Notes under the pieces: generated by a model
Seen by the model: only the letters and a program-made list of their open reading frames with translations
Databases searched by the model: none
What the model was told of the DNA's origin: nothing
Part shown: piece after piece, positions 18,385-26,713 of the stretch
Position numbering within the stretch: the stretch's first letter is position 1
Layout: every line of letters begins with the position of its first letter
NCBI RefSeq assembly: GCF_000142905.1
Contig: NW_013657661.1
Location: forward strand, 66,767-108,768
Reading direction: 5' to 3'
Source of the DNA: Thecamonas trahens ATCC 50062
Taxonomy: Eukaryota; Apusozoa; Apusomonadida; Apusomonadidae
Length of the DNA: 42,002 nucleotides
Position numbers and translations under genes: made by a program

Positions 18385-19622
18385 ATGGCGACGGCAAGCA
18401 AGGCCAACGACGACAGGCAGATGGAGCTTGCAGAAGCAGCGTACCATGCAGCAGAGGACAACAATCACTCACGACGGGCAGAGACGGCCAAGGCTGCATA
18501 CAAGGCCCACCGTGAGGCTCAGGACCTCTGTGCAGCCGACAAGTGGCTCTGTCGGGCGCTCTCGGCCATGGAATTTGCCGACGGCGTGGAGAGCGATGCC
18601 GAGTACGAGCAACTGCTCCGCGAGGCATGCGAGATCAAGTGCCAGCTGCAGCAGCCCAACATGGCCCGCATCCTTCTAGAGCAACTGCTGCGAGTCGAGG
18701 ACATCCGCGGCTCGTGCCCGCATGCCTCGTACCTTCCGCTCGCTCGCATTCGCGCAAACATCGGCCGCCACGCTGACGCCGTCGACCTGCTCGACCGCGC
18801 TCTGGCAGAGCTCGAGCCGCTCGTTGCCGCAGGCTCGTCCCCGCCGCAGGCTCTAGTGGAGCTCCTCTGCACCCGCGCCGTTGTCAACGGCAAACTCGGC
18901 GATGTTGATGCCGGCCTCGCCGACATCTCCCGTGCCAAAGCCCTTGTCCCGTCCGGGCCGCCCATGTTTAACGTCCTTGACGCCGCTGGGCGCATGTACG
19001 CCGCCGCCGGGCTCATAGACGAAGCGGTCGCCCAGATGGATGTTCTTATTGCTGGTCTCAACCAGGCTCGCTCTATGGGCGTCCTAGCCGCTCTCGCTAC
19101 ATCGGCCAGCTTCCTCGCCGAGGTCGGCCGCGCCTCGGCCCTCATCCTTCGCCAGCTCGTGTATATGGAGCATATGGAGCAACTGCTCGGCCCAACACAT
19201 CCGGTCCTCGAAGATCTGCGCAGCATGGAGCGGGTTCCGCCTCGCGGTCGCGCCGCAAGCCCGACGCCTCGGACGCCTCGGACGCCTCGGACACCTCGGA
19301 CGTCTCGGACGCCTCGGACACCTCGTGCACCTCGTCCGGCACGGGCTCCGGCTCAGACTCGGACGATGCCCATGGCAACAGCAGCAGTAGTAGATGTGCC
19401 CCGTCGACCCTGCCGCCCGGCGATGACGCTTCGCTCGAGCCGTCCGCCGATCACGCCAACATCCTGGCCCGCATCCACGCCGCCGCCGCCGCCGCCGACG
19501 CGCTCGTCCGCGCTGCAGAGGCTACATCGCCTGGCTCGCCCAGTTCGCCGCGTGCCGACCAACTCGGCACCCGCATCTACGGCCGTCCGATGCAATTTAA
19601 GCCCAGCGTCACGAGCCCGTGA
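18385..19622 (+). CDS. TPR-like protein with one apparent frame break
   Basis: About 412 residues if one base is restored near 19231-19236. Residues 1-285 are paired amphipathic helices with TPR spacing (for example LAEAAYHAAEDNNHSRRAE, YLPLARIRANIGRHADAVDL, LLCTRAVVNGKLGDVDAGL, MYAAAGLIDEAVAQMDVL) ending in MEQLLGPTHPVLEDLRSMER, which resembles kinesin-light-chain-type repeats. After SMER the original frame runs on as a TPR/RAP low-complexity string that would overlap the next gene by 500 bp. The other frame instead gives KPDASDASDASDTSD, then a helix (HANILARIHAAAAAADALVR) and a stop (TGA 19620), 19 bp before the convergent neighbour. I take the latter as the true end. A tiny 26-bp intron (19234-19259) or a 110-bp one (19247-19356) would also fix the frame. 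TPRs are protein-binding; the partner is unknown. Confidence 0.7.
19261..19332 (+). repeat. 9-bp tandem repeat encoding Asp-(Ala/Thr)-Ser
   Basis: About eight copies of a GACGCCTCG-type unit with point variants. Because the unit is a multiple of three, it is open in more than one frame (DAS or TPR), which hides the frame change just upstream of it. Confidence 0.85.
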
Positions 19623-19641
19623 ACGCGGTCGCGAGCGCTCG

Positions 19642-21738
19642 CTAGAGCGCGTCGTCGCTGGCATAGCGGCGAATGTCAAAGCCACCGTTCTTTTCGAACC
19701 GTGCGTACGCCTCGGCGGCGCCGTCGCAGTGCTCGAGCTGCCCGACAATGCCATTGAGGACAGAGACTGTAAACTTGGACCAGAACTTGGACCGCCGCTT
19801 TCGGGTGAGGACAGACGAGACCATGGCCTTGTGGACAGCGTGGTGGGGATTGGAGGCAGCGGCCGGCGCGGTCGCAGCTGTCCCGCTTGCCGTGCTGGGA
19901 GCAGTTCCGCCCACGCCCGGCGCCGCGTTCCCGTTCAGCAGCCGCGCCCGTTTCGATGCTGCCGCCGACGCGGCCTCCAAGCGGTCTTCGCGCTCGCGTT
20001 CGCGCTTGCGGCGGGAGCGCTCGGCCTGCTCGTCGGCATAGTCGAGGTGGTAGCGCGAGTTCCACGTCGACCGCAGCTCGGCCTTGAGTGCATACACTTG
20101 CCGTGCCAGATCGAGGACCGCCCCGCCGAGCGACTTGTAGTACTCGGTGTGCGACGCGAGGTCGTCGCGTAGCATGTTCTTGAGCTGGGTAGAGAACTTG
20201 GTCATGTGCGTCGTCACTTCTTCTGACGACAGGAAGTTACGGGTGTAGGCGACGGCCTCAAAGGCTGGCGGCGCCGATCGTTTCTTGCGGCGGGCCGCCA
20301 CCTCCCTTTGCCGCAGCGAGAAAGGGTACGGCACCGTGTCAGTCGGCCGCTCCGACGGCCGCAGCACCTGGAGCAGCGCCTCGGTCTCGCCGCCATACGG
20401 CAGCTTGGCCGAGAGCACCGAGTCGCCGGCCTTGATCAGCCGCACGTCGCGGGTGTAGTCTTGCTCGTCTTTGAGTGCTCGCCGCTTGAGCTCGGCAGCG
20501 GCGGCGCGTGGCCGCTTCGACGGCGCGTGCTGTGGCAGCGGGAGGCCGCCAATGTGCGGCTGGCTGAACCCTACGCCAGCAGCGGGCTTGGCCAGCACCG
20601 GCGGCGTGTTGTCGTTCGACGACCGCGTCGTCATCACTGTCGGCGACGGGAGGAACTGCGGGAGTGTCACCTGCTCCACCTCCCACGCCTGCCCGTACAC
20701 CGCGTCCGCCGACCACACTCCCGACTGTAGCAGGAAGAGGCACGCCGCACACCCGATCCCAGTCGAGTGCACGTGCTCCTTGTGCGCCGCCGCCGACCTC
20801 GCGTGGTTCGCCATGGCGTCGTCATACAGAGGCGACGACGAGAGAATGAGTGGCCGCCAGGTGCACCCCTCGTGTGGGCACTCGTTGAGCCGCCGCGTCG
20901 TTGACACCCGCTTGGTTGTGCTGTCGACCTGAAGCCCGGCAGCCTCCGGCCGCGGCACCGCGTTGCCCATCCGCCGCAGATGCTCCTTGAGCAGGTTCGA
21001 CGTCGGAATCGCCGGGCCGTTCGGGCCCGAGCTCGACGGTGGCGTGACCGGCGCCGAAAACGCGGTCAGGTCGCCGCTCGATCCACGCTCGGGGCTGCCG
21101 GTCATCGCCTGTGGCGGAACAATGGAGACACGAGAACGGGCCGCGCTCGCGCCGTTGCGCCCGCGCCCGCTGCCGCGCGACGCGCTTCGTGATGCGCTCC
21201 GCGACGCCGATCCGCGCCTTGGTGCCGAACGCGCCCGCGCAATGTCGGACGCGCCCCACTCGCCTGACGCTGTCAGCTTGGCGCAGAACGAGCACTCGCC
21301 CGACTCGCCCGAGTCGATGTGCTCGAGATGGACCGCCACGCAATGTCGGTGTTTGCGCGCCGACTTGCGCCGGTCCCGCGGCGTCGCCGCCGTCGACCGC
21401 CACTCGCACCCCGTGTGCGAGCAGAGCCCAGCCCGCCCCGCCGAGTCGGTCGAGCTGTCTCCTGCTGGCGCGCCCGTGCCATTGCTCTGCGACCTGGCAG
21501 TCTTTCCACTCGACGCCGCCGCCTCATCATCATCGGCATCGGCGCTCCCGCTCGCATGCTCGCGCGCCTCGTGCGCTCTAAGTGCCGCTATCCGCTCCTC
21601 GTACGTGCCCTCAATCTGATCGGCCGCCGTGTATGAGCAGCGGCTCTGCTGGCACGCGTACTCGCTTCTGCACCCGCACCGCCAGTCGCCGCACCGCGCA
21701 TGTGAGTGAGGGAAGTGAGCCGGGCTCTGCCGTGACAT
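19642..21738 (-). CDS. Protein with two Cys/His repeats and basic coiled coil
   Basis: 698 residues with no named family recognised. Two copies of a Cys/His module are visible. Copy A (106-152) is C-S-H-T-G-C-E-W, then His-rich KHRHCVAVHLEH, then CSFC. Copy B (287-333) is C-P-H-E-G-C-T-W, then AAAHKEHVH, then CAAC. Each is followed by a similar tail (AKLTASGEWGA and LFLLQSGVWSA), which makes them true repeats and probable zinc sites. A third, partial Cys cluster lies at 16-34 (CGDWRCGCRSEYACQQSRC). Between the copies are SASRSASR repeats. The C-terminal 250 residues are helical, with a KREREREDR basic coiled coil and an end (FWSKFTVSVLNGIVGQLEHC) that may be folded. Zinc and nucleic-acid or protein binding are inference. 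A single-copy version of the module is encoded just upstream at 22016-22228. Confidence 0.75.
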   Translation of the reverse strand: MSRQSPAHFPHSHARCGDWRCGCRSEYACQQSRCSYTAADQIEGTYEERIAALRAHEAREHASGSADADDDEAAASSGKTARSQSNGTGAPAGDSSTDSAGRAGLCSHTGCEWRSTAATPRDRRKSARKHRHCVAVHLEHIDSGESGECSFCAKLTASGEWGASDIARARSAPRRGSASRSASRSASRGSGRGRNGASAARSRVSIVPPQAMTGSPERGSSGDLTAFSAPVTPPSSSGPNGPAIPTSNLLKEHLRRMGNAVPRPEAAGLQVDSTTKRVSTTRRLNECPHEGCTWRPLILSSSPLYDDAMANHARSAAAHKEHVHSTGIGCAACLFLLQSGVWSADAVYGQAWEVEQVTLPQFLPSPTVMTTRSSNDNTPPVLAKPAAGVGFSQPHIGGLPLPQHAPSKRPRAAAAELKRRALKDEQDYTRDVRLIKAGDSVLSAKLPYGGETEALLQVLRPSERPTDTVPYPFSLRQREVAARRKKRSAPPAFEAVAYTRNFLSSEEVTTHMTKFSTQLKNMLRDDLASHTEYYKSLGGAVLDLARQVYALKAELRSTWNSRYHLDYADEQAERSRRKREREREDRLEAASAAASKRARLLNGNAAPGVGGTAPSTASGTAATAPAAASNPHHAVHKAMVSSVLTRKRRSKFWSKFTVSVLNGIVGQLEHCDGAAEAYARFEKNGGFDIRRYASDDAL

Positions 21739-22015
21739 CCTAAAAGTTTCTCAATTCCGCCGAGGCAATTCCCGCTCCTCGTAACGCCACGCGCGACCGG
21801 GACGCGCCACACCAGCATGCTACCCACCCGCTTGCGAGCGGTACAGCTCAGTGCGAGCGTTGCAGACTGCGGGCATGGGTACACCACTCGCAGGACTGGG
21901 CATAACCGTAGTCGGTATGGTGCTGCCCCTGCCAACACCCCCAACCAGACCCCCCTTCCCTCCGCCACAACCCCCCCCTCCCTCCCCTGCCCCCCCTCAC
22001 CCGCCCCGCTCGGCT

Positions 22016-22228
22016 CTACCGGACGTACTGGGAGACAGAGCGTAGCAGACGACGACCAGTAGAGTCGTCGAGTCGACGAGTACCTGCGGCAAGTGCAGCG
22101 GTACAGGCAGGGCATTTGGGATTGAACGGCTCGTTGAGGTGGCTGGTACACTGCCCACCCCGTCGTCCTCCCCGGCTGTGCTTCACCTCGCAACCAAGGT
22201 GACGGCACGATGCTGCTGTCTTTGACAT
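22016..22228 (-). CDS. 70-residue protein with one Cys/His module
   Basis: The open frame extends further upstream, but the ATG at 22228 gives MSKTAASCRHLGCEVKH and on, a compact 70-residue product ending in TAG. It contains C-R-H-L-G-C-E-V, then GGQCTSHLNEPFNPKCPAC. This is the same order and spacing as the two modules in the 698-residue neighbour (C-x-H-x-G-C-E, then x-C-x-x-H-L, then C-x-x-C). The C-terminus is basic (TRRLDDSTGRRLLRS). The shared motif makes this a likely real gene despite its size, and the pair probably arose by local duplication. Function is unknown; a zinc-binding mini-protein is the best description. Confidence 0.6.
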   Translation of the reverse strand: MSKTAASCRHLGCEVKHSRGGRRGGQCTSHLNEPFNPKCPACTAALAAGTRRLDDSTGRRLLRSVSQYVR

Positions 22229-22669
22229 TTTGTCGAAGGACGACGACAGAGCGACGAGTGTATCACCGCGAAAGGAACACCACTTTTTTTTGTCGCTATC
22301 ACTGATTGCTGCCGACACCGGGGGAAAAAAATATAGAATGAAATGGACCGAGAGACAATATTGGTATTGCCGTGAGCAATGCTCGAGCAATGGATACCTG
22401 TACCGTGCACACTGGCTCCCCAACTCTTCCTTGCAATCCCCAATATACCCCCCTCCCTCCTTCATAGGTTATACTCGTGTGTTTAGCTGGTATGTGCTAC
22501 ACCTGCTCCCATCCATCCTCCACCACACGAACTGTGGTGGTCGACCAATCGCCGGCGTGGCCATGGCGTCGCGCTCAACAGAGCTGCTCACCCTGCGACC
22601 AGACGGCACACCACCTCACGCGCCGCCGCAGAGCTCGACTGGCGACGGCGAGCTGGCGCAAAGGTGTCC
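22229..22669. other. Divergent intergenic region
   Basis: This lies between the 70-residue gene and the two-TM protein gene. It includes the least GC-rich stretch of the window (22280-22400), with an 8-T run, a 7-A run followed by TATAG (22325-22337) and an imperfect palindrome around GAGCAATGCTCGAGCAATGG. An ATG at 22563 starts a 40-codon open frame (MASRSTELLTLRPDG and on) that would join the downstream gene in frame if one base were added near 22655-22668. It may be the true 5' end of that gene. Confidence 0.4.
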
Positions 22670-23218
22670 ATGGAGCCAGTAGGGGCGACAGAGTCGCGGG
22701 CGGATGACGAATGGCTGCCGTTCGAGAGCAAGCCGGCGTACACGGTCGACGCGGCGGTGCTGTGGCTGGCGCCGGTGGTGCTCCCGCTGCTTGCGCTGGC
22801 ATTCGTTCCGGTCGGTGGCTTTCATACACGTTGGATCTGCTGCGCTGCGGCCATGGCCGGTGCTGCGTATGCTCTGGCAACCACTCCGACCCGCATCTGC
22901 GTCGATCACAAGGCTGTGGTCATTGTCTGCCCGCTCTTCCGCTACCGCATCTCCATCGCCCGCATCACCTACCTCCGTCCCGCAGGCGTCCTCGACGCCC
23001 TTCTCCTCCCCGGGCCACGTTTCTCCACCTCGTTCTCTCGCCGCTTGATCGAGATCTGCTGCCGCGCCGCCAGCCACAACGTTCTTGTCGCACCCCGCGA
23101 TGCCTATGGCTTCTACTGCGCTGTCGCCGAGGCCCAGCGGCTTGCCCATCCCACTACCTCGCCCCATCCTGGCCACGGCATCGCCTCAACACTACCCCAC
23201 TCGCTCGCCTGCGCATAG
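22670..23218 (+). CDS. Two-TM protein with bacterial-PH-like domain
   Basis: 182 residues from the ATG at 22670 (MEPVGATESRADDEW). A short acidic N-terminus is followed by two adjacent hydrophobic segments (about 28-50 and 55-71) with a short turn. Then comes a beta-rich stretch: TRICVDHKAVVIVCPLFRYRI, IARITYLRP, SRRLIEICCRAA, and a closing NVLVAPRDAYGFYCAVAEA helix. That order (two TM helices, then strands ending in V-L-V-x-P-R-D-x-x-x-F) is typical of the bacterial PH/DUF304 fold found in small membrane proteins. Function is unknown; membrane-associated protein or lipid binding is possible. The last 20 residues are low-complexity. A further 5' coding segment from ATG 22563 is possible if a one-base gap is present. 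Confidence 0.6.
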   Translation: MEPVGATESRADDEWLPFESKPAYTVDAAVLWLAPVVLPLLALAFVPVGGFHTRWICCAAAMAGAAYALATTPTRICVDHKAVVIVCPLFRYRISIARITYLRPAGVLDALLLPGPRFSTSFSRRLIEICCRAASHNVLVAPRDAYGFYCAVAEAQRLAHPTTSPHPGHGIASTLPHSLACA

Positions 23219-23367
23219 CCTCTACGCACATCGATCCTGCACCACATCGATCTCCCGTCTGCAACTTCCGTAAACCCACACATGCACATGCACATGCCAC
23301 TCTCCCCCGCCCCCGCCCCCGCCCCGCCCACCCCCGCATACCACCCCACCCCTCCCCCACCCTCGCC

Positions 23368-25856
23368 ATGGTCACCTACGTCTCGACCCGCGGTCAGGCC
23401 CCGGCTGTGGACTTTGCTACGGCGGTACTGGCTGGTCAAGCGCCCGACGGTGGCCTCTACGTTCCGTCGAGCCTTCCGCACCTCTCGCTCCCGCGCCTGG
23501 CATCGCTCATCGATGCCGACTATGCGGCACTCGCCGCAGCAGTCATGGCGCCCTTTGTGGGCGACTCGCTGACGACCGAAGAGCTCGACGCTGTCCTTCG
23601 TTCTGCCTTTGCTGCACCTGATCGGTTCGATACGTCCGATGTGGCTCCGCTGGCCTCACTTGCTTCGCATCCCGACACCTCCATCCTCGAGCTCTGGCAC
23701 GGGCCCTCGCTCGCCTTCAAGGACATGGCCATCGGCGTCCTTGCTCGCCTCCTCGCCATCTTTGCCGCTCGTGCCCCGGGGCCCAAGCCTACCAACATTG
23801 TTGTCGCCACTTCGGGTGATACCGGGCCGGCTGCTGTCGCCGCAGCCGCAGGCATCGATCCTGCTCTCCTCCACCTCTGGGTCCTCTTCCCGCACAACCG
23901 CGTCTCGCGCGAGCAGGCCGCACAGATGCAGTGCGAGCTCCCACCCAACGTCACCGTTCTCGAAGTCGCCAACTCGGACTCGGACTCGCTCGACACTATT
24001 CTCGACGATGTCTTCAACGACAAGGCTCTCGCCAAGGACGTCTCGCTCGGCTCGCTCAACTCCATCAACGTCGCCCGCGTCCTCCTCCAGTCTGTCCACT
24101 ACATCTACGCCTTCCTCGCCCACATCCGCGCCCGCGCTGGGCCCGGACCGCACTCGTCCTCCGCCCTCTGCAGCCTCATGCTTGCCCACCCGATCCGGTT
24201 TGCTGTTCCCACTGGCGCTTGTGGTGACATGGTCGGCGGCCTCTACGCCGCCGCCATGGGCCTCCCAGTCTCCGAGTTTGTCATCGCCACCAACGCCAAC
24301 GCCATTGTCGCCGACACCCTCACTCACGCACGCCTCGTCCCGCCGCCGCCAGTCGTCCCTACTCTCTCCAACGCCATCGACATCCTCGTTCCCTACAACC
24401 TCTGGCGCTTCCTCTACCACACCGCAGCCGCAGAGTGCCCGACCACACTCTCGGCGTGGATCGATGCCTTTCGCAGCGGCGCCACCGTCACCCTTCCTCC
24501 GCTCGCCGCATGGGGCACTCCCGCGCCGTTCCGTGCCACCTCGATCTCCGACGCCACCACCCTCGCCACCATTGCTGCCACCTACGCTGCCGACAGCTAT
24601 CTCCTCGACCCGCACTCGGCGGTCGCGCTCGCCGGCTCTGTCGCCATCCCACCGCCGTCCGCCGGCCAGCTCCACACCATCTGTCTCGCCACTGCCCATC
24701 CCGCCAAATTTGTCGACGTCGTCCACGCTGCCCTCCCGCTTGTCGACGCGCCTGCCGGCATCGCTCATCCTTCCATGGACGCCGCTCTTGCCGCCACTGC
24801 CAACCACGCCGTCCAGCTCCCATCCGTCGCCGCTGCCAATGCCTACCTCCGCCGCGCCATGCTCGAGCTTACATCCTCACACGCTCCACCTGCCCGCGAC
24901 GTCCACATCGCCTCGCCTGATGACATTGCCGCCGCCGTCTCGTGGGCCGACGCCCTCGCCGCTGCCCGCCTCGCCTTCTCCGCCTCGCCGGACGACATTG
25001 TCGGGCCCATGCCCATGGCCTTTGACTTTGCCGATGCCTGCGGTGAGAGCCATGTCAAAGGTGCCCATATCGGCGGCTCGTCCATCTTTGCACTCAAAGT
25101 CGCCTCGTCCTTCTACAAGGCCTCGCCGTCTGGATCCGGCCTTGTCCTCGTCTTCTCTGCCACAAACGGCGCTCCGCTCGCTGTCCTCCTCGACAACGCC
25201 CGCCTCACAGACATGCGCACCGCCGCAGCGGGCACACTCGCCATCACCACGCTCCGTCCAGGGCCTATCACCAAGCTCGCCATCCTCGGCGCAGGCATCC
25301 AGGCCAGCAAGCAGCTCGCCTCGCTTGCCGCAGCAGTCGAAATCCGCTCTGTCACACTTTGGGCCCGTCGCCCGCCGCCGCCGCCGCCGCCGTCGATCAC
25401 ATGTCCTCGCACCATCCGCACCTTGCAATCTCTGCCGCGCCGTCCATCAAGGACGCGCTCGCTGCCGCAGACGTCGTCATCACTGCCACGCCGGCCTCGA
25501 ACCCGCTAATTGCTTCACCCGATTGGCTCGCGCCGTCCGCGCTTGTTGTTGCTGTCGGCTCAGACTCGCCGCACAAGCAAGAACTTGACGCCTCGGTCCT
25601 CCACGCCGCCCTCAGTGCGGGTGGCGCCGTCATCGTCGACTCGATCGAGCAGACAGCCGCGTTCGGTGAGCTCCGCTCTATCGCTCACGTTCTTCCTCAC
25701 CCTGGCGTCTTTACCCTCGGCGACATTGTCCGCGGCACGGCCCTTCCACCGCCGGCTTCTGCACTCACCATCGTTGACCTCACCGGCATGGGTGTCCAGG
25801 ACGCTGCTCTTGCCGAAATTGTCTACAATCGCCTCGCCTCGCCGTCGCGCCTCTAG
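23368..25856 (+). CDS. Threonine synthase fused to ornithine cyclodeaminase/mu-crystallin domain
   Basis: About 829 residues if one base is restored near 25366-25392. Residues 1-500 are a PLP-dependent threonine synthase (O-phosphohomoserine to threonine) of the fungal/bacterial long type: YVSTRGQAPAVDFATAVLAG at the start, the PLP lysine in GPSLAFKDMAIG (Lys118), TSGDTGPAAVAAA, SLNSINVARVLLQSVHY, PTGACGDMVGG and TAHPAKFVDVV. From about 509 a second enzyme fold begins without a stop: VHIASPDDIAAAVSW, GESHVKGAHIGGSSIFALKV, LVFSATNGAPLAVLLDNARLTDMRTAAAG, and a Rossmann loop ILGAGIQASKQLASL. After the break come ADVVITATPASNPLI, TLGDIVRG and GMGVQDAALAEIVYNRL. This is the ornithine cyclodeaminase/mu-crystallin/ketimine reductase family. 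Both halves look complete. The break lies in a CCG/GCC run where both frames are open, so a sequencing slip is likely. The gene is convergent with its neighbour, 15 bp away. Confidence 0.85.
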
Positions 25857-25871
25857 ATGCCATCGCCAACG

Positions 25872-26713
25872 CTACCGTCGCCGCCTCCGCCGCGCAGGTG
25901 GCTTGACCGGCGGCAGCGGACGGACGGCAGCCTTGGGCTCCGCCTCCGCCTCCGAGTCCGAGTCCGAGTCCGACACCGAGACTTGCGTCAACGAGATCTC
26001 GTCGTCATCAACATGCCGCCGTGCGACCTTCCGCTGACTCGCGCTTGGTCGCGCCGAGCCTGTCGAACTTGTTGTTGACGTCCGCCGATGCTGGCCCCGC
26101 CGCGCCGTTACAACAGGCGCCAGCGGCTTGACAGGAAACGCTCGTGAGAGGCCCCAGTGGAACGGTTCGGGCGTTGTGATCACATTGACCGCGTGCAACA
26201 GGCCGCGCGGACGCCGCTCGCGCCGCTTTGTCGTCATCCGCTCCACTACCATCGCCTTTTGCTGTAGGAGTTGCGTGTGCAGCCGCGCCGTCCGTCGCTC
26301 GGCCTTGAGCAGCGCCGCCTTCTCTTTGCGAATCCGATGAAAGTCGTCCAGCGCCCGCCGCCGCGCCTGTGCCTCCCACGATCCCCCGCGCGCCGCAGCC
26401 TCGCGCAGCCTTGCCCCCCACTTGGCCTCCACCTCTGTCAGCGCCGCTTCCGTCGCTCGCACGTTGTCGCGGACGGCGCCGGTGGCAAACGCCGGCAGCT
26501 TGCCCTCATCGCCCACGTCAAACGCGCTTGACAGTGACGACCGCGAGACCACAGACTGCTGGTCCATTGGTGCCCGCGATGGAAACGACTCGCGGATGTA
26601 CGCCGAGAAAGGGGCACTTTGCAACGGGCCACGCCTGCGCCCGCGTCCGCCTCCGCGTCCGCCTCCGCGCCCACCTCCGCGCCCGCGTCCGCGCCCACCT
26701 CCGCGCCCGTTTG
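25872..26713 (-). CDS. RGG-box and coiled-coil segment, probably the 3' end of the multi-Tudor gene
   Basis: This open frame has no ATG upstream of its RGG tract. It reads AIANGRGGGRGRGRGGG and on through an Arg/Gly-rich run, then GPLQSAPFSAYIRESFPSRAP. A helical basic part follows (NVRATEAALTEVEAKWGARL, DDFHRIRKEKAALLKAERR), then an acidic DSDSDSEAEAE stretch, and the end is PPARRRRRR. The frame is related to the end of the upstream Tudor frame by one base (break 26714-26737, next to a five-G run on the sense strand). The simplest reading is therefore a single gene 29923-25872 of about 1351 residues. If independent, the first usable start is ATG 26567, giving 231 residues without the RGG box. 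RGG boxes bind RNA and, when arginine-methylated, are Tudor ligands. Confidence 0.6.
26625..26711. repeat. Hexamer/trimer-based GC repeat encoding an RGG tract
   Basis: Repeats of GGACGC/GGGCGC/GGAGGT-type units (minus strand) over about 85 bp. In the frame that continues into the downstream coiled coil they encode alternating Arg and Gly. Confidence 0.85.

Noticed and set aside
25366-25460. Intron to explain the frame change in the fusion enzyme
   Set aside because: A GT-AG pair exists (GTCGCC to CATCAAG), but removing it would delete the residues that align with the family between the Rossmann strand and the ADVVITATP strand. A one-base slip fits better.
23609-25588. 659-codon frame overlapping threonine synthase
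   Set aside because: Ser/Pro-only composition typical of the +1 shadow of a GC-rich gene, while the main frame matches a known enzyme throughout.
26567-26713. RGG tract as untranslated leader
   Set aside because: Its Arg/Gly frame is the one that continues without a stop into the downstream coiled coil and connects to the upstream gene by the same one-base step seen elsewhere. This is less certain than the other calls.
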